A DNA stretch of 42,137 nucleotides, taken from positions 1 through 42,137 of IMG/VR virus record IMGVR_UViG_3300033183_000690. The stretch is one strand, 5' to 3'. Below the pieces are notes generated by a model. It saw only the letters and a list, made by a program, of their open reading frames with translations, was not told the DNA's origin and made no database searches. The stretch comes from a virus. Shown here piece by piece: positions 1 through 6,783 of this stretch; the stretch's first letter is position 1, and every line of letters starts with the position of its first letter. A program made the position numbers and the translations under genes.

Positions 1-1032
1 ATGGCTACTTTTCGTGAACGAAATGGCAAATGGCAAGCCGCAGTAATGATAGACGGCTACAGAACCTCAAAAACTTTTGAGACCAAGAAGGCTGCCCAGA
101 TGTGGGCGAAAGAGGTAGAAGCAGGAGGGAAGTCTCGCAAGAAGTTCCCTACTATGCGAGATGTATTGCTGAAGTATATAGATGAACAGCTAGTTCATAC
201 TAAAGCCGCTTACGGCAATATTAACCAAGCAAAGGTGCTGATGCGTCCTCAATGGACAAACAAGCCTTTGGATGAAATAGACACAGAGATACTATGTAGA
301 TGGCGAGACAAACAGTATGAAAGGGTCAAGCCTAAGACTGTTAAGTCTTACTTTGCTACCTACAAGACCGCCATCAACTACTACTTTGGCAAATTCAACC
401 CAGAGACACCCAACAATGTTTTCCGCAGGGTGAAACTAAAGCAGGGCTATGCAAGGGTAGTACAGCGTATTTCTGATGCAGATTTGCAGAGAATAAAAGA
501 CAACAACCCACCATTATCAGGATTAGGGCTAGGGTTTCTGATTGACTTTGCAGTGTCTACAGCAATGCGTAAGGGCGAGATGCTGAAGCTAGAATGGTCG
601 ATGGTTGATTTGGATAGTAAGTGGTTGCACCTTCCTGACCGTATCACCAAGACTGGAAGGCCACGCCAGATACCTCTGACTGAAAAAGCCGAACAAGCCA
701 TAGTGCTGTGGAAGGCTATGGATGATGAAGGTGTAGCTGTGCATCGCACAGGTAAGTTCTTCAAGACAGAAGAAGGACAGAAGCGTGTCTTCAAGATTGG
801 GCATGACCAGCTAGAAGAGATATGGAAGAAGGCCAAGCGAGGTGCTGGTCTGGATTACCTGCATTGGCATGACCTTAGGCATGAAGCTACATCACGCCTG
901 TTTGACTTGGGTTGTACTGTCCCAGAGGCGCAGTCAATCACTGGTCACGCAACTATCGAGGAACTGACACGCTACTCTCACGCATCTGGTGCGTCTGTGT
1001 TTAACAAGCTTAGAGGGGGCGGCAATGACTAA
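1..1032 (+). CDS. int: Tyrosine recombinase (phage integrase), first of a tandem pair
   Basis: This 343-residue protein is a complete phage integrase of the tyrosine recombinase family, which would integrate and excise the prophage at the tRNA-Pro site. The N-terminus (about 1-45) looks like an Arm-type DNA-binding domain with the pattern GKWQAAV then TSKTFETKKAAQMWA. A core-binding domain spans roughly 50-145. The catalytic domain carries the expected residues: R190 in AMRKGE, H290-x-x-R293-H294, H316 in TGHAT and nucleophile Y325. It starts at the first base of the window, so its ribosome binding site and promoter cannot be seen. Its 3' end overlaps the next recombinase gene by 8 bases. Its place at the left prophage end, opposite the tRNA fragment at 41207-41251, suits an integrase next to attL. 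Confidence 0.96.
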   Translation: MATFRERNGKWQAAVMIDGYRTSKTFETKKAAQMWAKEVEAGGKSRKKFPTMRDVLLKYIDEQLVHTKAAYGNINQAKVLMRPQWTNKPLDEIDTEILCRWRDKQYERVKPKTVKSYFATYKTAINYYFGKFNPETPNNVFRRVKLKQGYARVVQRISDADLQRIKDNNPPLSGLGLGFLIDFAVSTAMRKGEMLKLEWSMVDLDSKWLHLPDRITKTGRPRQIPLTEKAEQAIVLWKAMDDEGVAVHRTGKFFKTEEGQKRVFKIGHDQLEEIWKKAKRGAGLDYLHWHDLRHEATSRLFDLGCTVPEAQSITGHATIEELTRYSHASGASVFNKLRGGGND

Positions 1033-1891
1033 GCAGAAATCCCTATTTGACCAAGCAACCCCAGATAACAGCATCAGAGGCTTTGTAAAGCGTGAAGCCA
1101 GAAGGATGTGGCCAAGCAAGGAGCATCGTAAGCGCAGTCTAGCGCAGTTACGGACATTCCTAGCGTTTGACGACTTCGACAAGCGTCCATTACGCCAGTT
1201 CCTGCCTCGTGACATCCATGCTTTCAGTGACTATCTGGAACGGCAGGGCAAGTCCGCCGCTACCATCAATCGCTATCTGTCTACCGTTAGCAAGGTATTC
1301 AGTCATGCTGTTGATGAGCAAGTGATAACGCTAGCCCCCAAGTTTAAGTTCCTAAAGACGCTATCGGAGCGTCCACGGTTCTTCACTGACCATGAAGTAG
1401 CCCTGATGCTATCGTTCTTTGACGAGCGTGGTGATTGGTGGATGTCTGCTATGGTCACGCTGGCTCTCAAGACTGGTATGCGTAAGTCAGAGATACTGGC
1501 CGTAGGAGAAGGCACAGCGTCCATTACAGACTGTGGGCAGTGGATAGACCTACCTGCCGCCGTTACAAAGACAGGCAAGGCTAGAATGGTGTCTATCAAG
1601 CATCCTGAGGCCAACAAAGCCGCACATGCTATCCGTGACGGTCTATCTAGCGAGTACAGTAAGAAGCGATTTGAGTACCGCTGGGGCTTGTGTAAGCGTG
1701 AGTACGCTAGGAATGACGATACCTTCGTATTCCACGTCACACGCCACACAGCGGCTACCAAGATGGCAAATGACCTGCAAGTACCCACAGTCACTATAGC
1801 CAAGGTACTAGGTCACGCCAGTCTATCCACCACAGCAAAATATGTACACGCCAAGGACGATACGCTGGCGGATATATCTTCAAGAATGTGA
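1025..1891 (+). CDS. Second tyrosine recombinase, overlapping the first
   Basis: A 288-residue tyrosine recombinase distinct from the first. The chosen ATG at 1025 has AGAGGGGG just upstream and gives an 8-base overlap with the preceding gene; an in-frame ATG at 989 has no such site. A SAM-like core-binding domain covers about 25-105. The catalytic set is intact: R153 in TGMRKSE, H237-x-x-R240-H241, H264 in LGHAS and Y273. The overlap implies co-transcription and translational coupling. Most phages carry one integrase. Two intact ones could form a heteromeric recombinase, split integration and excision, or include a resolvase or dimer-resolution enzyme; the sequence alone cannot decide. A strong terminator follows at once. 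Confidence 0.94.
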   Translation: MTKQKSLFDQATPDNSIRGFVKREARRMWPSKEHRKRSLAQLRTFLAFDDFDKRPLRQFLPRDIHAFSDYLERQGKSAATINRYLSTVSKVFSHAVDEQVITLAPKFKFLKTLSERPRFFTDHEVALMLSFFDERGDWWMSAMVTLALKTGMRKSEILAVGEGTASITDCGQWIDLPAAVTKTGKARMVSIKHPEANKAAHAIRDGLSSEYSKKRFEYRWGLCKREYARNDDTFVFHVTRHTAATKMANDLQVPTVTIAKVLGHASLSTTAKYVHAKDDTLADISSRM

Positions 1892-1916
1892 CGTGACAAT
1901 CTATCACTGCACCATC

Positions 1917-1945
1917 AGGGGTGTCCTTCGGGATGCCCCTTTTTC
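1917..1945 (+). terminator. Rho-independent terminator after the recombinase pair
   Basis: A 10-bp stem (1917-1926 with 1931-1940, two G-U pairs) is closed by the very stable tetraloop TTCG and followed by a T run. It lies 26 bases after the second recombinase stop and separates integrase transcription from the early region. Confidence 0.92.
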
Positions 1946-2000
1946 TTTGTCTCAATCCTATTTCACACCCAAAAACCCACTTTTCCTGCCCCTTCAGAAA

Positions 2001-2016
2001 CCGCAGAATACTGCGG
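2001..2016. promoter_or_regulatory. Perfect palindrome upstream of phage promoter P1
   Basis: CCGCAG-AATA-CTGCGG is a perfect 6-bp inverted repeat with a 4-base centre. It ends 5 bases before promoter copy P1 in the gap between the recombinase terminator and the early genes. The T run needed for a plus-strand terminator is absent (it is followed by A residues). It could be an operator for an early-region regulator. I found no second copy. Confidence 0.4.
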
Positions 2017-2020
2017 AAAA

Positions 2021-2046
2021 ATAGACCCGACACTTATGTACGGAAG
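2021..2046 (+). promoter_or_regulatory. Putative phage RNA polymerase promoter P1 (early region)
   Basis: This 26-base stretch contains GACCCGACACTTATGTAC and agrees with the intergenic stretch 5386-5411 at 23 of 26 positions. A third copy sharing the core AGACCCGACA is at 15639. All three are in intergenic gaps at the head of a gene block, as expected for promoters of the single-subunit RNA polymerase encoded here; the length matches T7-family promoters. The likely start region GGAAG forms a 5-bp hairpin with CTTCC (2042-2056). If active, this copy would put the polymerase gene under its own control. Confidence 0.75.
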
Positions 2047-2089
2047 TTCTGCTTCCTACACCTCGTCAACTGAAAGAAGGAGAATGTAC

Positions 2090-2248
2090 ATGAGTTCAAT
2101 AGGACACCCAATACCAAAGCAGTCAGCTTCTGAGCGATACGCAACTGAGGCAGCCTCTGTTTACCTTAAGACGCTAGGGCTGAAGCATGAACCTAAGACT
2201 AACCTAAGTACCCTGATTACAGGCAAGAGAGATAGGAGTGGTAGATGA
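2090..2248 (+). CDS. Small hypothetical early protein
   Basis: A 52-residue protein of no recognised family, first gene downstream of promoter P1. AAGGAG at 2077-2082 sits 7 bases before the ATG at 2090, which is preferred over the ATG at 2084 and the one inside P1 at 2036. The product is basic and polar, with a helical stretch ERYATEAASVYLKTLG and a basic tail GKRDRSGR. Its stop overlaps the next start in an ATGA junction, so the two early genes are coupled. Small early genes in this place often encode host-takeover or regulatory peptides, but nothing in the sequence shows a function. Confidence 0.65.
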   Translation: MSSIGHPIPKQSASERYATEAASVYLKTLGLKHEPKTNLSTLITGKRDRSGR

Positions 2249-2481
2249 TAGACCCTAAGCTAATCACAAGCTTCGTGAACTACTGTTACGATTGGTATGG
2301 GAAGGGGGGCATCTATGACCATGATGCCTCTCGTTCTCAGGTCAAAGAGGCAGTGATGTACTACCTCTACAACCCTGATAGATACCTTGAGTTCCAAGGT
2401 GACAGCATGGACAGAGAACAGGTTCGAGAAGTGCTGGAAAGCAAGTTTGGGCTGTCTGAAATCGCCTACACGATGCACTAG
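2245..2481 (+). CDS. Hypothetical early protein
   Basis: A 78-residue protein without a recognised domain. AGGAG lies 6 bases before the ATG and the start overlaps the stop of the upstream gene by 4 bases. The sequence is rich in aromatic residues (FVNYCYDWYGKGG, then VMYYLYNPDRYLEF) and acidic in the C-terminal half, suggesting a small soluble globular protein. It lies between promoter P1 and the RNA polymerase gene. A 143-base structured gap follows. Confidence 0.7.
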   Translation: MIDPKLITSFVNYCYDWYGKGGIYDHDASRSQVKEAVMYYLYNPDRYLEFQGDSMDREQVREVLESKFGLSEIAYTMH

Positions 2482-2483
2482 GG

Positions 2484-2504
2484 GCAGTGATGATTTGTCA
2501 CTGC
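2484..2504 (+). other. Hairpin after the small early genes
   Basis: GCAGTGA and TCACTGC form a perfect 7-bp stem with a 7-base loop, starting 3 bases after the upstream stop codon. There is no T run, so it is more likely an RNA processing or stability element than a terminator. Confidence 0.45.
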
Positions 2505-2516
2505 TCATACATAACT

Positions 2517-2555
2517 GGGGGGTCTGACGAGAGTTTATCGTCATACCTGCCCCCC
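2517..2555 (+). other. Two-tier stem-loop upstream of the RNA polymerase gene
   Basis: GGGGGG (2517-2522) pairs with CCCCCC (2550-2555). Inside, TGACGA (2525-2530) pairs with TCGTCA (2538-2543) across a GAGTTTA loop, leaving an asymmetric internal loop (2 bases against 6). T7-like phages cut early mRNA at RNase III stem-loops between early genes, and this structure is in the equivalent place. That role is inference. No T run follows. Confidence 0.5.
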
Positions 2556-2647
2556 AAAATCCCCATTATACCCATAATACACAATGCAAATCTTCTTCAC
2601 ATTGTCGCCAGAGTTTTGGCATAGTGTTGGAAGATGTAAGGAGACAC

Positions 2648-5374
2648 ATGACAGACACAGATAATGCACAGTCACTGAATGACGCTCGTGAAGCCTTTGC
2701 GATAGACAAGGGTCGTGAACGTGCTGAAGAACGCAGAGAGAAGCAAGCCAAGCAGGGCGACCTTTCTGTGACTAATGCTGGTCAAATAATGGCAGATGAA
2801 AACGTGGTCGGGGTTACCAAGCAGGTAATTGCGTACATGGAGAAGCATCAGGATAGTTCAACAAACCACTGGCCAATAGCATACACACATCTCAGACATC
2901 TTGAATACGATACCATTGCGCTGATTGCCTTGCGTGTCTGCTTAGACAGCGTAGGCGCAAACTGGTCGCTTAATAACACCACAATCCAGCTAGCAAACAC
3001 AGCGAACTCAAACATACTGACGGCAATGCTAAAGCGTAATCGTGAAGGCAGACAGATGCTGAAAGCGATAGCAAAGCGTGTTGACGAAAAAGGTGGTGGC
3101 TCACAGAAGGCAAAGCGTGATTACGCACTGTGGCTAGCAAGCAGAACCATCACAGAGGGACACATCCCAGACCCAGACCCGAAAAAGGCATACGGATGGA
3201 GTGAATGGGATTTGAACACACAGGGCAAGGTTGGCGCACAGATGCTGAACTTTGTCTTAACTGGCTGTGATTTGTTCGAATTGGAATTGGTCAAAGATTT
3301 CTACGAAGATAAACATCCACGCAACGTGCTGGTCTTTACCGAACATGCAAAGGCTGAACTAGACAAGAAGAACAACTTTCTTGATGGCTTGTCGCCACGC
3401 TTCGGACCTATGTTCAATGTACCATGGGCATGGGATGCAGACAGCTTAGGACCTTACGATGATGTTTCGCTGGCCAAGCAAGTGCCAATCGTCAAGAACA
3501 TGGGCAAAGAACAGGAAGAAGCCGTCCAGAAAGCCTTAGAAGAAGGTACAATGGACAGGGCAGTTGAAGCACTCAACATCCTGCAAGAAGTACCTTACAG
3601 CGTGAATGGCTTCATTGTTGAGGCTGTAGCCTACGCTAGAGATAAGGTTCTAGCTGATGATGGTGATACAGAGGTAACCAGTTTCCCCAATCTTGTGACG
3701 CTACCTACGGTTAAACGGCTTTCTCCAGAAGCCCTAGCAAAGAAAACAAGTGGCGAAAAGGCCGATTTCAACAGGAAGATGATTAGCACTGCAAAGAGTA
3801 ATCGTGAGGTTGACGCAAACAAAATGCAGGTCAAGCGCATGATTGAAGAAGCTGAGTTGATACTGAATGAAGAGCATGGTGTAGATTGCTTCTACCTACC
3901 TCACCAATTCGACTTCAGGGGCAGGATTTACCACACAAGCGAGTTTGGTCATCACAATGCTGATTACATTCGTGCGATGTTCAATTTCGCTAACAAAACC
4001 GAAATCACCCAAGAAAACATCAAATACCTGATGCTTCAGATTGCCAATACATTCGGTCAGGGCGTTGATAAGATGAGCCTGAATAGAAGAATGGCATGGG
4101 TGCGCTTGAACAGTCGTAAGATTGCGGCTGTTGGTGCTAACTACAAAGACGAAAGCATCACTTGGGATAAGATTGATTTCGAAAAGTGGGGCTGTAAGCC
4201 TGTTGTAAATGAAGAAACAGGTGAAGTCATTCAGGAAACACCCTTCACCTACTGGGCTACAGCAGATGACCCCTTCCAATTCCTTGCGGCATGTAGAGAA
4301 CTGCACAATGCAATGAAGGCTGCTGAGGAGGGTGAGCCTTACTTCAGTGGCTTGCCAGTAGCTTTAGATGCAACCCAATCAGGCGTTCAGATGTATGCCG
4401 CAATGGGGCGTAATCGAGAGGATGGTGAAAAGGTCAACCTGACAAAGAACGAAAAGCCGGGTGACCTTTACACTGCTGTAGTCAATACAGCCAAAGAGAT
4501 GATTGATGACATCATCGAAGAACTGGAAGCTGAAAAGACACTAGATGAGAAACAGGAACGTGATTTGCTGAACGCTCGTCAGTGGAAAGCGTTTGGTCTC
4601 AAGCGAAAGCATTTGAAGAGGCCAACAATGACAGCTAGCTATTCGGCAGAAGCCTATGGCTTTGCTGACCAGATACGCAAAGACTTGATGGATAAGATAA
4701 CCAAGAGGCTTGCTCTGATAAAAGCCAGAACAGGTGAGGAGCAGGAACACCCCTTCGGTGAAGATAACGGCTTCTCTGCTTCATGGTTTATGGGGCAACT
4801 GGCCGAAGATGCCATCAAGAAAACAGTGAAATCTGCCGCCGAAGGAATGGAGTTTATCCAGCATTGGGCAAATGTATGTTCTGGTTGCAACATGCATCTT
4901 CACTACACAACACCTACTGGTTTTCCAATGATGCAGAATTACAGGAAGCGAAGCACTGCAAAGCGACCTGACATTAGTCTCTGGGACACCAAGAAAAAGA
5001 AGTACGTTGACACAAAGCTGTCACTTCAGCCTTACGGCACACAGATAGATGGAGCAAAGGCTGAACGTGCATGTTCACCAAACTTCATCCATAGCATCGA
5101 TGCTACGCTATTACAGATGGCTGTGCTTCAATGCAAAGAGTGGGGCGTGTCTGACATGATGGTAATTCATGACAGCTTCAGCACCACAATAGCCAACGCT
5201 AAGGCAATGTCTGACGGCATCCATGAAGCGTTTGTTCAGTTGTTTGACCAGAACTGCCCTTACAGCCAACTGAAAGAGCAGACTGTAGCCAGAATAGCTG
5301 AATCTAAAGATGTTCCTAAACGAAGAGATTTGGACATCCAAGAGACTAGACAAAGCGATTATCTAGTCAGCTAA
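2648..5374 (+). CDS. T7-type single-subunit DNA-dependent RNA polymerase
   Basis: A 908-residue phage RNA polymerase, close to T7 gene 1 in length (883). The ATG at 2648 has AAGGAG 4 bases upstream; a GTG eight codons earlier lacks a site. Catalytic residues align with T7: DFRGR at D422, motif A aspartate D574 (T7 D537), motif B K657-R658 with Y665 at the same spacing as T7 K631-R632 and Y639, and motif C H841-D842-S (T7 D812). The N-terminal domain is more divergent, with a charged stretch near 15-40. It should transcribe middle and late genes from the promoter motif found at P1-P3. Nothing suggests inactivation. Confidence 0.97.
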   Translation: MTDTDNAQSLNDAREAFAIDKGRERAEERREKQAKQGDLSVTNAGQIMADENVVGVTKQVIAYMEKHQDSSTNHWPIAYTHLRHLEYDTIALIALRVCLDSVGANWSLNNTTIQLANTANSNILTAMLKRNREGRQMLKAIAKRVDEKGGGSQKAKRDYALWLASRTITEGHIPDPDPKKAYGWSEWDLNTQGKVGAQMLNFVLTGCDLFELELVKDFYEDKHPRNVLVFTEHAKAELDKKNNFLDGLSPRFGPMFNVPWAWDADSLGPYDDVSLAKQVPIVKNMGKEQEEAVQKALEEGTMDRAVEALNILQEVPYSVNGFIVEAVAYARDKVLADDGDTEVTSFPNLVTLPTVKRLSPEALAKKTSGEKADFNRKMISTAKSNREVDANKMQVKRMIEEAELILNEEHGVDCFYLPHQFDFRGRIYHTSEFGHHNADYIRAMFNFANKTEITQENIKYLMLQIANTFGQGVDKMSLNRRMAWVRLNSRKIAAVGANYKDESITWDKIDFEKWGCKPVVNEETGEVIQETPFTYWATADDPFQFLAACRELHNAMKAAEEGEPYFSGLPVALDATQSGVQMYAAMGRNREDGEKVNLTKNEKPGDLYTAVVNTAKEMIDDIIEELEAEKTLDEKQERDLLNARQWKAFGLKRKHLKRPTMTASYSAEAYGFADQIRKDLMDKITKRLALIKARTGEEQEHPFGEDNGFSASWFMGQLAEDAIKKTVKSAAEGMEFIQHWANVCSGCNMHLHYTTPTGFPMMQNYRKRSTAKRPDISLWDTKKKKYVDTKLSLQPYGTQIDGAKAERACSPNFIHSIDATLLQMAVLQCKEWGVSDMMVIHDSFSTTIANAKAMSDGIHEAFVQLFDQNCPYSQLKEQTVARIAESKDVPKRRDLDIQETRQSDYLVS

Positions 5375-5385
5375 CCCCCACCCAA

Positions 5386-5411
5386 ACAGACCCGACAGTT
5401 ATGTACAGAAG
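5386..5411 (+). promoter_or_regulatory. Putative phage RNA polymerase promoter P2 (middle region)
   Basis: Second copy of the promoter motif, containing GACCCGACAGTTATGTAC, 11 bases after the RNA polymerase stop and ahead of the replication genes. It matches P1 at 23 of 26 positions. Its expected start region GAAG is the first arm of the hairpin at 5409-5432, so promoter and hairpin are physically merged. Confidence 0.78.
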
Positions 5412-5432
5412 CCCCCCAAGCTGGGGGCTTTT
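5409..5432 (+). terminator. Terminator hairpin merged with promoter P2
   Basis: AAGCCCCC pairs with GGGGGCTT (8 bp, loop CAAGCT) and runs into TTTT. It is well placed to stop host RNA polymerase after the early block, like the T7 early terminator. The same hairpin would lie at the extreme 5' end of RNA begun at P2 and could protect that mRNA. Confidence 0.75.
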
Positions 5433-5465
5433 GTGCGTTTGGAACACTAATAACAGGAGAAAACC

Positions 5466-5639
5466 ATCGACCCACGAGAGCGACTTTTGGGGATAGGGAA
5501 GCTGTACCTAAAACGTGGCGAACCTATCCCAGTTGACCTGCTTGCAGAAGCAGAAGCTATGGGGCTGACCTTATCCGAATTTGGTCTGCCTGAACACAAT
5601 GAAACAGATGATGAAGGAGATAACCATCATGCAGAATAA
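5466..5639 (+). CDS. Small acidic-tailed protein with no standard start codon (possible ATC start)
   Basis: The reading frame from 5466 to 5639 encodes 57 residues that look like real protein: a helical segment LGIGKLYLKRGEPIPVD, then LLAEAEAMGLTLSEF and a very acidic tail. A textbook AGGAG at 5455-5459 lies 6 bases before an ATC codon, with no ATG, GTG or TTG at that spacing. The frame opens at a TAA at 5451-5453. The only internal alternatives are TTG at 5487 and ATG at 5559, neither with a ribosome site. The ORF overlaps the ssDNA-binding gene by 11 bases, a typical phage junction. It is either initiated at ATC, or a recent ATG-to-ATC change or sequence error. Function unknown. Confidence 0.5.
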   Translation: MDPRERLLGIGKLYLKRGEPIPVDLLAEAEAMGLTLSEFGLPEHNETDDEGDNHHAE

Positions 5640-6165
5640 GAAAACAGCGTTCAAAACTGCAAAAGGTACTGCCATGTACCCTTACCTGAACGCCCCTGAC
5701 ACCCAGTTCGATACGGCTGGGCAATACAAAGTAAACCTACGCATGAGCAAAGATGACGCTCAACCCTTGATAGACGCTTGTAAGAAGGCGGCAAATGATG
5801 CGTTTGGTGAAAAGGCGAAAACAGCCAAGCTACCATTCAAGACTGACAAAGAAACTGGTGACTTGATTGTGGTTGCCAAATCGAAGTTCCAGCCGAAGTT
5901 TGTCGATAGCACAGGTGCTACGATACTGGCTTCACATGCGCCACAGATTTACGGTGGCTCAACATTGAAGGCGGCAGGAAACCTTTTCGTTTATTCCGCT
6001 GGGGGAAATCACGGCATTAGCCTTCAGCTTGGCGCAGTCCAACTAATTGAGTTGTCTGATAGCCCATCAGGGCAGGACATTAGCTTTGAAGCTGAGGAAG
6101 GGGGCTTTGTAGCCGCTAACCAGAATGAGGCAACTGAAGCTTCAGGGGATGGCTACGATTTCTAG
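5629..6165 (+). CDS. Single-stranded DNA-binding protein, T7 gp2.5-like
   Basis: A 178-residue replication protein expected to coat ssDNA and coordinate polymerase and helicase. The start at 5629 has AAGGAGAT 7 bases upstream; earlier in-frame starts lack this. The body fits phage gp2.5-like OB-fold proteins, opening with a conserved GTAMYPYLNAPDTQF pattern followed by GQYKVNLRM. The C-terminal quarter is acidic and ends in Asp-Phe. T7 gp2.5 also ends in an acidic tail with a terminal aromatic residue, which contacts polymerase and helicase. It is the first standard-start gene of the middle block, followed by endonuclease I with a short overlap. Confidence 0.85.
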   Translation: MQNKKTAFKTAKGTAMYPYLNAPDTQFDTAGQYKVNLRMSKDDAQPLIDACKKAANDAFGEKAKTAKLPFKTDKETGDLIVVAKSKFQPKFVDSTGATILASHAPQIYGGSTLKAAGNLFVYSAGGNHGISLQLGAVQLIELSDSPSGQDISFEAEEGGFVAANQNEATEASGDGYDF

Positions 6166-6610
6166 ACGCAGACATGCAATGGCTAAAGGCTATCGCAGTG
6201 GTTTAGAAGAAAAGATTTCCAAGCAAATCGAAGAAGCAGGATTACCAGTGTTGTATGAGACTGAGAAGGTTTCATACATCTGGCCTGAGCGGAACTCTAC
6301 CTACACACCTGACTTCATCCTGCCCAAAGGCACTGATGGTCAGATTTACATAGAGACAAAAGGCATCTGGACAGTAGAGGACAGACAGAAGTGGCATCTG
6401 GTGACGCAACAGCACCCAGAAAAGGACTTCCGTCTGGTCTTCTACAACCAGAACGCAAAGCTCTACAAGGGTAGCCCGACTACTTATGCCGCTTACTGCG
6501 ATAAGCATGGTTTCACCTACGCAAACAAAGCCATTCCACAGGAGTGGATGGAAGAAGGAGAAGGCAATGGCACAGAGCCAATACCACCAGATACTCAATC
6601 ATCTGATTGA
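6149..6610 (+). CDS. T7-type endonuclease I (Holliday junction resolvase)
   Basis: A 153-residue homologue of T7 gene 3 endonuclease, which resolves branched DNA and degrades host DNA. RSGLEEK, YTPDF, ETKG, LYKGSPT and YCDKHG are all conserved. From the start at 6149 the catalytic residues are E20, D55, E69 and K71 (T7 E20, D55, E65 and K67); the E20 and D55 numbering is identical to T7, which favours this start. An ATG at 6179, giving 143 residues, remains possible because neither start has a strong ribosome site. It overlaps the ssDNA-binding gene by 17 bases and the next gene by 44. Confidence 0.92.
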   Translation: MATISRRRHAMAKGYRSGLEEKISKQIEEAGLPVLYETEKVSYIWPERNSTYTPDFILPKGTDGQIYIETKGIWTVEDRQKWHLVTQQHPEKDFRLVFYNQNAKLYKGSPTTYAAYCDKHGFTYANKAIPQEWMEEGEGNGTEPIPPDTQSSD

Positions 6611-6767
6611 CCACGATTCAATCTCAGGGCTTGAGGCAGCTGAACTGTACAGGGTCAGAGCGTTACCTAGACGCATCAAAGACTTGAAGGAAGCTGGCTT
6701 TGAGATTGTAGATGAGTGGCGCACAGACCCACTGGGTCAGCGTTACAAAAAGTACCGACTAGCTTAA
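6567..6767 (+). CDS. Small helix-turn-helix protein
   Basis: A 66-residue protein in a frame overlapping the end of endonuclease I by 44 bases. The ATG at 6567 has AAGGAG 6 bases upstream; earlier in-frame ATGs are inside the upstream gene. The fold pattern is a winged helix-turn-helix like the short phage HTH_39/HTH_55 proteins: QILNHLIDHDSISGLEAAELY, then RALPRRIKDLKEAGFEI, then a basic C-terminal wing RYKKYRLA. A paralogue lies on the other side of the primase-helicase gene. It is a candidate DNA-binding regulator, but no operator is identified. Confidence 0.78.
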   Translation: MAQSQYHQILNHLIDHDSISGLEAAELYRVRALPRRIKDLKEAGFEIVDEWRTDPLGQRYKKYRLA

Positions 6768-6783
6768 GGAGGAGAGCGAACCG

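Noticed and set aside
6473-6488. TAGCCCGACTACTTATG in endonuclease I, resembling P1
   Set aside because: Needs indels to align, is coding for a conserved GSPTTY segment, and has no hairpin or gene block after it.
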